Part shown: positions 17,732 through 26,684 of the stretch, one piece after another
How the letters are laid out: each line of letters opens with the position of its first letter
Position numbering within the stretch: the stretch's first letter is position 1
Assembly: GCF_014208045.1 (NCBI RefSeq)
Contig: NZ_JACHML010000001.1
Coordinates: 186,001 to 250,000 of the forward strand
Length of the DNA stretch: 64,000 bases
Origin: Microbacterium thalassium
GTDB taxonomy: Bacteria; Actinomycetota; Actinomycetes; Actinomycetales; Microbacteriaceae
Reading direction: 5' to 3'
Made by a program: the position numbers and the translations under genes
The notes under the pieces: generated by a model
Database searches by the model: none
What the model was told of the DNA's origin: nothing
Seen by the model: the letters and a program-made list of their open reading frames with translations, nothing else

Positions 17732-18456
17732 CGGCCGTCCTCCTTGCCCAGGGTCCCGGCGATCGGGAGCTCGACGACGTCCGATCGCTCGCCGATGAGC
17801 ACGAGCGTAGCGCCCGTCGGGTTCTCGGGTCCGTCGACCGTCGCGATCGTCGTGCGCGGGGCCATGTCCATCGTGCACACCTGGTCGTCGGGCGGCGTCT
17901 CGAACGTGACCGTCACCTCGCTCTCACCGGTCGCCGCGGCGCTCTCGACCACGGGCGGGCAGCCCGAGGACCCCCACGTGAGGATGACGAGCATGCCCCT
18001 TCCCGCCCATCCGGCGCTCGGGGCGTAGTCGGTCGGGTCTCCGGGCATCCCGCTGAGGCGGGCATCGCTCTCGAGCGTGACCTCGCCCGAGTAGTCCCCC
18101 TCGACGACCACGAGCAGGTCGGCCGATGGGTCGACGCCCTCCGGCGCCGGAACGTAGGTCGCGCGCGGCGCGTAGTCCGCCGTGCACACCGCGTCTTCGG
18201 GGTCGGCCAGGTCGACGGTCAGACTGCCGATGTGCAGGTCGGCGGCGACGAGGCTCGGCTCGCACGACGAACTGCCGTAGGTCACCACCCCGATCCCGCG
18301 ACCGTCGTCGAGCCACGCGGCGGCGACGTCGGACCCGGCGTCGGGCTCCTCCGACGCGGTCGGCGTCTCGGGCGACCCGCTGGGCGCGCCGCAGCCGGTG
18401 AGGACGGCAGCGACGGATGCGGCGACCACGGCACCCCAGATCACACGTGCCCGCAT
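17728..18456 (-). CDS. Lipoprotein with an internal duplication
   Basis: 242 residues. The signal peptide ends with the lipobox LTGC (cysteine at about residue 22), so it is a membrane-anchored outer lipoprotein. The mature part has two related halves: each has a SSxCxP motif (SSSCEPS and SSGCPPV) and a later DxVCTxDxAPRT motif (DAVCTADYAPRAT and DQVCTMDMAPRTT). The four cysteines probably form one disulfide per half. No known catalytic motif. It is coupled by overlaps to glycosyltransferases on both sides, which suggests a role in surface glycan assembly or anchoring. Confidence 0.85.
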   Translation of the reverse strand: MRARVIWGAVVAASVAAVLTGCGAPSGSPETPTASEEPDAGSDVAAAWLDDGRGIGVVTYGSSSCEPSLVAADLHIGSLTVDLADPEDAVCTADYAPRATYVPAPEGVDPSADLLVVVEGDYSGEVTLESDARLSGMPGDPTDYAPSAGWAGRGMLVILTWGSSGCPPVVESAAATGESEVTVTFETPPDDQVCTMDMAPRTTIATVDGPENPTGATLVLIGERSDVVELPIAGTLGKEDGR

Positions 18457-19637
18457 CAGGACCCCCTCGTCGTCCGCGACGTCACGACCTCAGCGTAGAA
18501 CGCGCCATGGGCGGTTGCCACCGCGTCGTCGTCGAGCAGGCCGGTGGTGGACGGCGCCGCGGTGGCGAGCGCGGCGCGCAGCGCCCCGTCCCCCGCGAGC
18601 CGCTCCAGCGCCGCCGCCAGCGCGGGTGCGTCGCGCGCAGGGACCACGAGCCCATTGACGCCGTCATCGATCCACTCCGCGGGCCCGCCTTCATCGGCGA
18701 CGATCGTCGCGCACCCGGCCGCGAGGTACTGGAGCACGTTCTGCCCCAGAGGTTCGGGCCGCGTCGAACACTGCACGGCGATGTCCCAGCGCGCGAGCAC
18801 CGCATCGAGATCGTCGACGTGCCCGAGGAATCGCACACGGTCGCCGAGACCGAGTTCGGCCGCACGCGTCCGCAGCTCCTCCAGGTGCGGTTCCGTGCCG
18901 AACTGGGGCGCGCCGGCGAACTCGAGCACGGCATCGCCGTCCCCGAAGGCCCGGGCGAAGGCCTCCAGCAGCAGCGCCTGCCCCTTCCACGGGTCGATGC
19001 GCGCCAGGATGCCGATGCGCAGCGGACCCGCCTCCCCGCGCGCGGCGCGCGAGGCACCGGGCAGGACCGGATGCAGGCCGGCCGCGCTCGGGATGACGGC
19101 GGTCACGGCATCCGGTCGCAGCCACGGACGAGCCGACTCGAGCGTCGCGCGCGAGTTCGCCACGACGCCGTCGGCACGGGGAAGCGCGATGCGCGTCATC
19201 ATGAGCAGCCCCGAACCGCCCAGAGCCTCGGCCTCGACCATGTCGCGAAGGTGGAGCACGAACGGGCGGCGGGACGTGCGCGCGGCGAGCGCCCCGTAGG
19301 CCGCCGCTCGCGCGGTGTTCGCGTCGACGACGTCGGCGGAGCGGAACGCCGGGTCGAGCCGTGTCGCGGCGGCCTGCAGCATCAGCCGCACGGCGGCTCG
19401 CGCCACCGCTCCCAGCCCGCCGCCGCTCACGCCGGCCGGCTGCGCGACGCCGCCGGTGCGAATCGGCACCCGCCCGCCGAGCGGGGCGTAGACGCCGCCA
19501 CGGCCGCTCGGCGGCACCAGCAGCGCCGGACGCCAGGGCACCGGCCCCCGCAGCATTCGCATCAGCGCGTACTCGGCGCCGCCTGCCGCCGACGTGTGAT
19601 CGAGGTGGAGCACGCGCGGTGCCGCGGAGTCCGTCAC
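18456..19637 (-). CDS. Family 4-type (GT-B) glycosyltransferase
   Basis: 393 residues. N-terminal Rossmann half begins RVLHLDHTSAAGGAEYALMR, as in GT4 enzymes; the C-terminal half has RIGILARIDPWKGQALLLEAF and the donor-binding region SSTRPEPLGQNVLQYLAAG with the conserved ExxG/Q pattern partly altered (EPLGQNVLQ). It probably adds a sugar during surface polysaccharide synthesis. The stop overlaps the lipoprotein start by one base (TGATG), and its start overlaps the phosphatase stop (ATGA). Confidence 0.9.
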   Translation of the reverse strand: MTDSAAPRVLHLDHTSAAGGAEYALMRMLRGPVPWRPALLVPPSGRGGVYAPLGGRVPIRTGGVAQPAGVSGGGLGAVARAAVRLMLQAAATRLDPAFRSADVVDANTARAAAYGALAARTSRRPFVLHLRDMVEAEALGGSGLLMMTRIALPRADGVVANSRATLESARPWLRPDAVTAVIPSAAGLHPVLPGASRAARGEAGPLRIGILARIDPWKGQALLLEAFARAFGDGDAVLEFAGAPQFGTEPHLEELRTRAAELGLGDRVRFLGHVDDLDAVLARWDIAVQCSTRPEPLGQNVLQYLAAGCATIVADEGGPAEWIDDGVNGLVVPARDAPALAAALERLAGDGALRAALATAAPSTTGLLDDDAVATAHGAFYAEVVTSRTTRGS

Positions 19638-20290
19638 TGCGGGTCCGCCTCGCCGTCCGTCAGCAGTGACGCCGGATCCTCGGCGGCTGCCAGGTACGCC
19701 TCGACATCACCGCGGGGCATCCGGAGCAGCGTGCGCGCGAGAGCGACCACGGCGGGCACTTCTTCGCGCACCATCTGCTGATACGCGTCGTCGCCCTCCC
19801 CCTGCGGGTCGAGGACGTCGTCGTCCGCCGGATTCATCGGTGCGGTGCGATGATCGGCCATGGCCGACACCATCGCGACCAGATCGGACGGGGCGTGCGG
19901 GGGCGACGGCACCGGCAGCGTCGCGGCGATGCGTCCGGCCTCCCGGAGCGTGAACGTCCGCCGGAGCGCGGCCGGAACGTACGAGAGCACCTGCTGCTGC
20001 TGGGACCGGCTCGCGACGAGGATGAGGTCCGACGAGGCGATCAGGTCCTCGGTGATCTGGGTCGCGCGATGATGCGAGCCGTCCGCGCCGAGCGCGCGCA
20101 CGACCTTCTGCACGCGACGCCCCATGGGCTCGCCGACAGGCGCGGTGAGCCCGGCGCTGCGCACACTCACCGACTCCGACACCGCAGCCGGCAGATACCA
20201 GCCGGCCCACGTCTCGAGCAGGCAGGCCGCCAGCGGCGACCGGTGGATGTTCCCCCGGCACACCGTCAGGATCGAGAACGCCGGCATCAT
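19634..20290 (-). CDS. Low-molecular-weight protein tyrosine phosphatase-like protein
   Basis: 218 residues, longer than the usual 150-160. The active-site loop VCRGNIHRSP fits CX5RS with catalytic Cys11 and Arg17; histidine replaces the second cysteine common in the family (CxGNxCRS). LDPQGEGDDAY supplies the general-acid aspartate region. Wzb-type relatives dephosphorylate the tyrosine autokinase controlling capsule chain length; the matching kinase here is at 36801-38327, not in the same operon. The gene overlaps both neighbours by ATGA. The C-terminal extension of about 40 residues is unexplained. Confidence 0.88.
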   Translation of the reverse strand: MMPAFSILTVCRGNIHRSPLAACLLETWAGWYLPAAVSESVSVRSAGLTAPVGEPMGRRVQKVVRALGADGSHHRATQITEDLIASSDLILVASRSQQQQVLSYVPAALRRTFTLREAGRIAATLPVPSPPHAPSDLVAMVSAMADHRTAPMNPADDDVLDPQGEGDDAYQQMVREEVPAVVALARTLLRMPRGDVEAYLAAAEDPASLLTDGEADPQ

Positions 20291-21318
20291 CGGACGTCGG
20301 AGTCGACCGCGGCGGGCATGACGGGCCGCGAGCCGTGAAGGTTCTCGTAGACGTCGCCGATGAACTCCTCGATCGCGGTGAAACCGGTGACCGGTCCACC
20401 GGCGAGGAGTCCGTCCGCGCCCAGAAGCAGAGCGGTCGGGGTGCCCCAGTCGCCGATCGACTGCCGCAGGTACCCGCCTTCATCGTGCAGCGACTGGGGC
20501 TCGCTGTGGTCGGTGGCGGCGTGGTTTCCCGGGGGAAGCTCCGACAGCATCCGGATGTCGACCTCGGGGAGGATGGGGCGCCAGTCGGAGGCCTTCTCGA
20601 TCACCGGCGTGCACGAGCCGCACACCGGGGAGACGGCGAGCACCAAGATGGGCTTGCGCGACGCCAGTGTCCGCAGGTTCTCGACAGTGCCGTCGGCGAG
20701 TGTCACCGGCACCGCGGGCGTGCGGATGCGGATGTACTCGAGGTCGTCCTCGCCCCCCGCGCGCGCCGGCTCGGGCGCCGCGATGGGGGTCTCGGTGCGG
20801 CCGGCGGCATCCGACCACACGACGAGGATCGCCGTCGCGGCGGCCACGGCGACCGCGATGAGCCACAGCCAGTCTTCGCCGCCCAGCGCCGTGACGGCAC
20901 CGCCGAAGATCGGGTTCGACCAGATGACGGCGACGGATGCGGCCGCGATCAGCAGCAGCCACGCATTGCGCACGACGGTGGCGAGCGTCACGGTCGATCG
21001 CTCCCCGAAGCAGGCGCACGACGCGTCGCCGGCGCGACGGTAGGCGCGGACGATCAGCCACAGATACGCGGCCATCAGCGCCGCCGCCGCGAGCGCGGCG
21101 AACGCGCCGAGCACGCCGCCGAGCAGCACGAGCGCCGCAGCCAGCACGAGCTCGCCCCAGGGGTGCAGTCGCACCAGGAACGCCCGTTGGAACACCGCCG
21201 GGACGCCCAGCTCCGCCCACCCCGCGACGTCGTCGGGGTGCCGCAGCTTCGCGATCGCGCTCGCGATCAGCACCGCGGCGAGCACCAGCGGCAGCGCGAT
21301 GGAGAGCGGACCGGGCAT
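20287..21318 (-). CDS. MauE/DoxX-type membrane domain fused to a thioredoxin-like domain (second copy)
   Basis: 343 residues, colinear paralogue of the 12944-13960 protein: the same LRHP/LRTP start region, SCACFG motif in the membrane half, TPAVPVTLADGT linker and thioredoxin CxxC (PVCGSCTPVIEK). Four to five membrane helices are predicted in the first 190 residues. It is first in the operon with the phosphatase, transferases and lipoprotein. TAGGAT lies six bases before the ATG, so transcription probably starts at the start codon. Inferred role: electron relay for envelope disulfides, perhaps those of the lipoprotein. Confidence 0.85.
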   Translation of the reverse strand: MPGPLSIALPLVLAAVLIASAIAKLRHPDDVAGWAELGVPAVFQRAFLVRLHPWGELVLAAALVLLGGVLGAFAALAAAALMAAYLWLIVRAYRRAGDASCACFGERSTVTLATVVRNAWLLLIAAASVAVIWSNPIFGGAVTALGGEDWLWLIAVAVAAATAILVVWSDAAGRTETPIAAPEPARAGGEDDLEYIRIRTPAVPVTLADGTVENLRTLASRKPILVLAVSPVCGSCTPVIEKASDWRPILPEVDIRMLSELPPGNHAATDHSEPQSLHDEGGYLRQSIGDWGTPTALLLGADGLLAGGPVTGFTAIEEFIGDVYENLHGSRPVMPAAVDSDVR

Positions 21319-21406
21319 GCCCCGATCCTAGGTGTACGTGCAGGGCATTCGCGCTCCCCGGTCCCGACCCGCGAAGATGAGGGAACCATATCGATGAGGA
21401 GGCGCC

Positions 21407-23365
21407 GTGCGCGTACTGCGGATCTCGCACAGCGCGACCGTGCCCGCGTGGCGCGGTCGGGAGCGCGCGCTGCGGGGTCTCGGCGTCGAGGTGGAACTGC
21501 TCGCGGCGGCGCGATGGCACGCCGGCGGGACGGAGGTGTCGCTCGACCAGGGCGACGAGCCGCAGACCCATCCGGTACGCACGTGGGGCCGCCACCCGGC
21601 CCTGTTCCTCTACGACCCTCGCCCGATCTGGCACGCACTCGGCGAGCGCTGGGATGTGCTCGACCTGCATGAGGAGCCATTCGCCCTCGCGACCGCCGAG
21701 GTGCTGCTGCTGCGGGCGCTGCGACGAAACCGGGCGCCCTACGTTCTCTACACGGCCCAGAATCTGCGCAAGCGGTACCCCGTGCCGTTCCGCTGGCTGG
21801 AGCGGTTCGCACTGCGCGGCGCTTCGGGGATCTCGGCCTGCAACGGCGAGGCCGCGCAGATCGCGGAGGACAAGGGGTTCGCCGGTCGCGCTCGAGTGAT
21901 CCCCCTGGGGGTCGACCCGGCCGAGTTCGCGCCTGGACCCGCACGCACTCCGGGCGAGTCCGACGCCGTCGACGCCGGCTTCGTCGGTCGCCTGGTGCCC
22001 GAGAAGGGGATCGACGTGCTGCTGGACGCTGTCGCCCGTGAGCCCCGGCTTCGCATTCGGTTCGCCGGCTCGGGCCCGCTCGCCGACGATCTCGCCGAGC
22101 AGGCGGCGGCGCGCGGCATCGGCGACCGCGTCCGGCTCATCGGCGCGCTTGCGCCGGAGGCGGTCGCCGACTTCTATCGCTCGGTCGACGTGGTCGCGGT
22201 GCCATCGCTGCCCCGCGCCGGCTGGACCGAGCAATTCGGGCGCGTGGCCGTCGAGGCGATGGCGTGCGGCACGCCCGTCGTGTCGAGCGATGCGGGGGCT
22301 CTCCCCGACGTCGTGGGCGGCGCGGGCCTGGTCGTGCCGCACGGCGACGCATCCGCTCTCGCCCGAGCGCTCATCGCCGCGAGCGGGCCCGAGCGCGACG
22401 CGCTGCGGGAGGCGGGGCTGGCCCGCGCCGCGGAATGCTCATGGGACGCGGTGGGCCGCGAGTACGTGGACCTCTACCGCTCGGTCACGCACACGGCATC
22501 CACCGAGCGAGAGCGCGGGGTCGAGATCGTCGTGGTCGCGTACGGGGCGCCGGATCTGCTGCGCGAGGCGCTCGAGCCCCTCGCCGGCATGCCGGTCACG
22601 GTCGTCGACAACTCGTCGATGCCCGCGATCGCCGCGATCGCCGAGGAGTCCGGCGCCCGCTACATCGATTCAGGGGCGAACCTCGGATTCGGCACCGCCG
22701 TCAACCGGGCGCTGCGCGAGCGGCTGCTGCCTGGCACCGACGTGCTGCTGGTCAACCCGGACGCACGCGTCGCGCCCGAGCAGATCGCGATTCTGCAGCG
22801 CGCGCTGCACCAGGATCCTCGGCTGGCGAGTGTCGGCCCCTCCCAGACGGATGAGGCCGGGCACGATGCGCGCGTCGAGTGGGTGTTCCCGTCGCCGGCG
22901 AACGCGTGGCTCGAGGCGGTCGGCCTGGCACGCCTGCAGCGCGGACCCCGCTTCGTGATCGGCTCGGTGCTGCTGCTGCGCGCCGAGGCGCTGGCCCAGG
23001 TCGGCGGGTTCGACGAGCACTTCTTCCTCTACGCCGAGGAGACCGACTGGGCGTATCGTGCGCACCTTCTCGGATGGCGCCATCGCGCCGTGGCCGAGGC
23101 CCGCGCTGTCCACGTCGGCGCCGGCACGAGCGGCGACAGCCGGCGGCGAGAGCTGCACTTCCACGCGTCGCAGGAGCGCTACCTGCGCAAGCATTTCGGA
23201 TGGGCCGGGTGGCAGGCGGCCCGGATCGCGATCTGGTCCGGGGCCCTCGGGCGAGCCACCGCTCTGCGCGGCGAGCGGGCGCGGGGGGCCCGCCGGCGGC
23301 TGGCGATCTACCGCCTCGGTCCTCTGAAGGCCGAGGCGCACCTGGCTCAGGAGGGCGCCTCATGA
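21407..23365 (+). CDS. Bifunctional glycosyltransferase: GT4-type N-half, GT2-type C-half
   Basis: 652 residues. The first half (about 1-370) is a GT-B enzyme: FVGRLVPEKGIDVLLDA and then FGRVAVEAMACGTPVVSS with the donor-binding glutamate. The second half (about 375-640) is a GT2 enzyme: VVVAYGAPDLL, TVVDNSS, GANLGFGTAVNRAL, NPDARV and FDEHFFLYAEETDWAYR, the rhamnosyltransferase-like pattern. Two consecutive sugars may be added by one chain. The start is GTG after a GAGGAGG site (about 21396-21402). It begins a four-gene rightward operon with ATGA/GTGA overlaps. Confidence 0.9.
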   Translation: MRVLRISHSATVPAWRGRERALRGLGVEVELLAAARWHAGGTEVSLDQGDEPQTHPVRTWGRHPALFLYDPRPIWHALGERWDVLDLHEEPFALATAEVLLLRALRRNRAPYVLYTAQNLRKRYPVPFRWLERFALRGASGISACNGEAAQIAEDKGFAGRARVIPLGVDPAEFAPGPARTPGESDAVDAGFVGRLVPEKGIDVLLDAVAREPRLRIRFAGSGPLADDLAEQAAARGIGDRVRLIGALAPEAVADFYRSVDVVAVPSLPRAGWTEQFGRVAVEAMACGTPVVSSDAGALPDVVGGAGLVVPHGDASALARALIAASGPERDALREAGLARAAECSWDAVGREYVDLYRSVTHTASTERERGVEIVVVAYGAPDLLREALEPLAGMPVTVVDNSSMPAIAAIAEESGARYIDSGANLGFGTAVNRALRERLLPGTDVLLVNPDARVAPEQIAILQRALHQDPRLASVGPSQTDEAGHDARVEWVFPSPANAWLEAVGLARLQRGPRFVIGSVLLLRAEALAQVGGFDEHFFLYAEETDWAYRAHLLGWRHRAVAEARAVHVGAGTSGDSRRRELHFHASQERYLRKHFGWAGWQAARIAIWSGALGRATALRGERARGARRRLAIYRLGPLKAEAHLAQEGAS

Positions 23366-24504
23366 CCCGCATCGTGCAGATCGTGCCCAAGATGGCGACC
23401 GGCAGCGGCGTCGCCGGCGTTGCGTTCAACCTCGATCGCGAGCTGCGCGCGCTCGGCGCCCACGTCGAGCGGTTCACGCTGCGCGAGGCGCTGCGGGGCA
23501 AGCCGATGCGGGTGGGGAAGGGATGGCGCCGCGAGCGCTTCCTGCAGGCATGGCGCGTCGTGTGGTTCAGCACGGTGGGAACCCGCCGGGCGAGGAAGTT
23601 CCTCGCAGAGCGCCCCGATGCGGTCTCGATATGCCATAACAACGTGATGGCAGGCGACGTCTACGTCAACCACGGCGTGCTCTTCGCAGCGATGCGGGCC
23701 CGCGGCCACGGCGTCTGGCGGATGGTGCGCAACCCCACGCACGTCTTCACCTACGTGCGGGATCTGATCCGCTATCGCAGCGGCATCCATCGGGCCGTCG
23801 TCGCCCTGACCACCGGCGAGGTGGAGACGATGCGACGAACATACGGACGCATCCGCCCGCGGACGGTCGTCATCTCCAACGGCGTCGATCTGGAGCGCTT
23901 CCGCCCGCCGACGCCCGATGAGCGCGCGGTGGCCCGAGGGAATCTGAGCCTCGAGGATGAGCACCGGGTCGCGCTGTTCATCGGGCACGAATTCGATCGC
24001 AAGGGACTGCCCATCGCGATCGCGGCCATGGCCCACGCCCCGACGGTGCTCCTGCTCGTGGTGGGCGGGCAGCGCACCATGGTCGAGCAGGCGCACGAGA
24101 TCGCCGTCCGCCACGGCGTCGCCGACCGCGTCATGTTCGTCGGCCAGCGCGCGGATCTGTTCCCCTACCTTGCCGCAGCGGACATGTTCGTCTTTCCGAG
24201 CGTGTACGAGTCGAGCGGCCTGGTCTTCCTCGAGGCGCTCGCCAGCGGCCTGCCGGTCGTGGCGACTCCGGTGGGCGTCGCGGCCGACCTCGTGGTGGAC
24301 GACGTCAACGGCTACCTGGTCCCCCGGGAACCGGCGACGATCGGCGACCGTCTCGAGCGCATCGCCGCCTCGGACCCCGAGGGGTGGCGGACCCGGTCGC
24401 GCCAGAGCGTGCTGGGCTACTCGTGGCGCGCGATCGCGGAGCAGTACCTCGATCTGGTGCACGAGCTCGAGCGCGAGCACGAGGCCGAACGGAGCGGGCG
24501 ATGA
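23362..24504 (+). CDS. Family 4 glycosyltransferase
   Basis: 380 residues. GT-B fold: N-terminal RIVQIVPKMATGSGVAGVAF, SNGVDLERFRPP at the linker, FIGHEFDRKGLPIAI and the donor site YESSGLVFLEALASGLPVVAT. It starts at the ATG overlapping the upstream stop. It is a close paralogue of the N-terminal half of the next protein (matching start, CHNxxMAGDVYVNHG and donor-site blocks), so the two arose by tandem duplication. Probable role: sequential sugar addition in the same surface glycan. Confidence 0.92.
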   Translation: MTRIVQIVPKMATGSGVAGVAFNLDRELRALGAHVERFTLREALRGKPMRVGKGWRRERFLQAWRVVWFSTVGTRRARKFLAERPDAVSICHNNVMAGDVYVNHGVLFAAMRARGHGVWRMVRNPTHVFTYVRDLIRYRSGIHRAVVALTTGEVETMRRTYGRIRPRTVVISNGVDLERFRPPTPDERAVARGNLSLEDEHRVALFIGHEFDRKGLPIAIAAMAHAPTVLLLVVGGQRTMVEQAHEIAVRHGVADRVMFVGQRADLFPYLAAADMFVFPSVYESSGLVFLEALASGLPVVATPVGVAADLVVDDVNGYLVPREPATIGDRLERIAASDPEGWRTRSRQSVLGYSWRAIAEQYLDLVHELEREHEAERSGR

Positions 24505-26684
24505 CGGCCCCGCTGCGCATCGTGCAGATCGCACCCCACATCGCCGCCGGCAGCGGCATCGCGGGAGTAGCGTACGAGCTCGAGCGCCAGTTCATCGCAG
24601 CCGGCGCGAGCGTCGAGCGCTTCACATTCGACGAGGCCCTCGGGCGCGCCGTCGATCCGACGACACGGACGCGCCTGGCCCACGCGTGGGACGTCGTGTG
24701 GTTCAGCACCGTGGGATCCCGACGTGCGAAGCGCCATCTCGCCCTCCGTCCGGATGCCGTCTCGATCTGCCACAACGATGCGATGGCCGGCGATGTGTAC
24801 GTCAATCACGGACTCCTGCAGACGGCCATGCGCGCACGGGGGAACTACGCGTGGCGCATGGTCCGCAATCCCGTGCACCTGTTCACCGCGGCGCGCGACC
24901 GCATCCGCTACCGCGGCCACACGCATCGGGCCGTCGTCACGCTCAGCGACGAGGAATCCCGGCGTCTCATCGAGATCTACGACCGCGTGGCCGCGCCCAT
25001 CACCGTCATCCCGAACGGCGTGGACCTGGACCGCTTCCGGCCGCCGACGGATGCCGAGCGCGCACAGGCCCGGGCCGCGATGGGACTCGCCGCAGACGAC
25101 CGGCTCGCCGTCTTCATCGGCCACGAGTTCGACCGCAAGGGACTCCCTCTGGTCCTCGAGGCGATGCGCGGGATCGACCGGCTCCGGCTGGTCGTTGTCG
25201 GAGGGACGCCGGATGCCGTCGCGGCCGGGCGCCGCCTCGCCGCCCAGTATGACGCCGCCGAGCGCGTGACGTTCGCCGGCACGGTGGCCGACCCGGTGCC
25301 GCATCTGTGGGCGGGTGACCTCTTCGTCCTGCCGAGCGCGTACGAGTCCAGCGGACTGGTGTTCCTCGAGGCACTCGCGTCCGGCCTGCCGATCGTCGCG
25401 ACCCGTGCGGGCGTCGCCCCCGAGCGCATCGACGACGGAGTGAACGGATTCCTCGTCGACCGCACCGCCACAGATGTCGAGAGGGGCATCAGAGAGGTGC
25501 TCGCGCTCGACCACGGGACCGCCCGCGTGCGCGCTCGCGAAAGCGTCGCCGACCTCGGGTGGCCGGGCATCGCGGCGCGGTACCTCGACCTCGCCCGCAC
25601 GCTCGCGCGGGACACCGCCTCGGGCCCGCTGCGCATCCTGCACGCCGTCCGCTCCGACGGCTTCTCGGGTGTCGAGCGGTTCATCCTGCAGCTCGCCCTC
25701 GCCCAGTCGGCCGCCGGTCACACCGTCTCGATCGCGGGCGGCACCCCCGACCGCATGCGAGAGGTGCTCGCCGGAAGCGGCATCCGCCACCGCGCGGCGC
25801 GAACCACCCTCGAGGTCGCCCGCGCAATCCGCGACATGCGTCACGACGTAGACGTGGTCAACACCCACATGACGGCCGCGGACCTCGCCGCGACGATCGC
25901 TCTGGGCGCGACCCGGCGCCGGCCCGCGGTCGTGTCGACGCGCCACTTCGCCCGGCAACGGGGGTCGATCGGTCCGGTGCCGTACGACCGGATGGTGCGG
26001 TCTGTCGTGGATCGCGAGCTGTCGATCAGCGACGCCGTCGCCCGCGCGGCCGGCGTGCCCAGCACCGTGGTGCACACGGGGCTGCCCGACGCCGACGCGA
26101 TCGCCACCGCAGGTGAGAGCCGCCGGATCCTAATGGCCCAGCGGCTGCAGCCCGAGAAGGCCGCGGCTGTCGGTCTGCGCGTGTTCGCGGCGAGCGGTCT
26201 CGCCGCGAACGGGTGGGAGCTGATGATCGCCGGTGATGGCCCCGAGCGCGACCGGCTGGGACGTCAGGCGCGCGAACTGGGGATCGACGGCGCCGTGACG
26301 TTCCTCGGCTACCGCACCGACGTGCCGGAGCTCATGACGACCAGCGACATCCTGCTCGCGCCGTGTCCGATCGAGGGTCTCGGGCTCACCGTCCTCGAGG
26401 CGATGCGCGACGGCCTGCCCGTCGTCGCGGCCCGCGGCGGCGGGCATGTCGAGTTGCTGGAAGGTCTCGATCCGCGCGCGCTGTTCACGCCAGGGGATGC
26501 GGCCGCCGGTGGCCGAGCGCTCCGAGCGCTCGCGGATGACCCCCAGGGTCGTGCCGCGCTCGCTCTGGCGGCGCGCGACAGGCAGAGGGCCGCCTTCACG
26601 CTCGACGTGCAGAGAGAGCGGACGGACGTCGTGTACCGGGCGGCGATCGCCGCGCGACGAGGCACGCACGGAGACGGGCCGTGA
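24501..26684 (+). CDS. Double GT4 glycosyltransferase
   Basis: 727 residues made of two GT-B units. The first (about 1-370) mirrors the preceding protein, with SGIAGVAYELERQF, NDAMAGDVYVNHG and YESSGLVFLEALASG. The second (about 375-725) is more distant: LHAVRSDGFSGVERF, MAQRLQPEKAAAVGL and CPIEGLGLTVLEAMRDGLPVV. Both keep the donor-binding glutamate, so both may be active. The ATG at 24501 overlaps the previous stop. With its neighbours, five transferase domains are encoded in 5.3 kb upstream of a final GT-B gene. Confidence 0.9.
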   Translation: MTAPLRIVQIAPHIAAGSGIAGVAYELERQFIAAGASVERFTFDEALGRAVDPTTRTRLAHAWDVVWFSTVGSRRAKRHLALRPDAVSICHNDAMAGDVYVNHGLLQTAMRARGNYAWRMVRNPVHLFTAARDRIRYRGHTHRAVVTLSDEESRRLIEIYDRVAAPITVIPNGVDLDRFRPPTDAERAQARAAMGLAADDRLAVFIGHEFDRKGLPLVLEAMRGIDRLRLVVVGGTPDAVAAGRRLAAQYDAAERVTFAGTVADPVPHLWAGDLFVLPSAYESSGLVFLEALASGLPIVATRAGVAPERIDDGVNGFLVDRTATDVERGIREVLALDHGTARVRARESVADLGWPGIAARYLDLARTLARDTASGPLRILHAVRSDGFSGVERFILQLALAQSAAGHTVSIAGGTPDRMREVLAGSGIRHRAARTTLEVARAIRDMRHDVDVVNTHMTAADLAATIALGATRRRPAVVSTRHFARQRGSIGPVPYDRMVRSVVDRELSISDAVARAAGVPSTVVHTGLPDADAIATAGESRRILMAQRLQPEKAAAVGLRVFAASGLAANGWELMIAGDGPERDRLGRQARELGIDGAVTFLGYRTDVPELMTTSDILLAPCPIEGLGLTVLEAMRDGLPVVAARGGGHVELLEGLDPRALFTPGDAAAGGRALRALADDPQGRAALALAARDRQRAAFTLDVQRERTDVVYRAAIAARRGTHGDGP

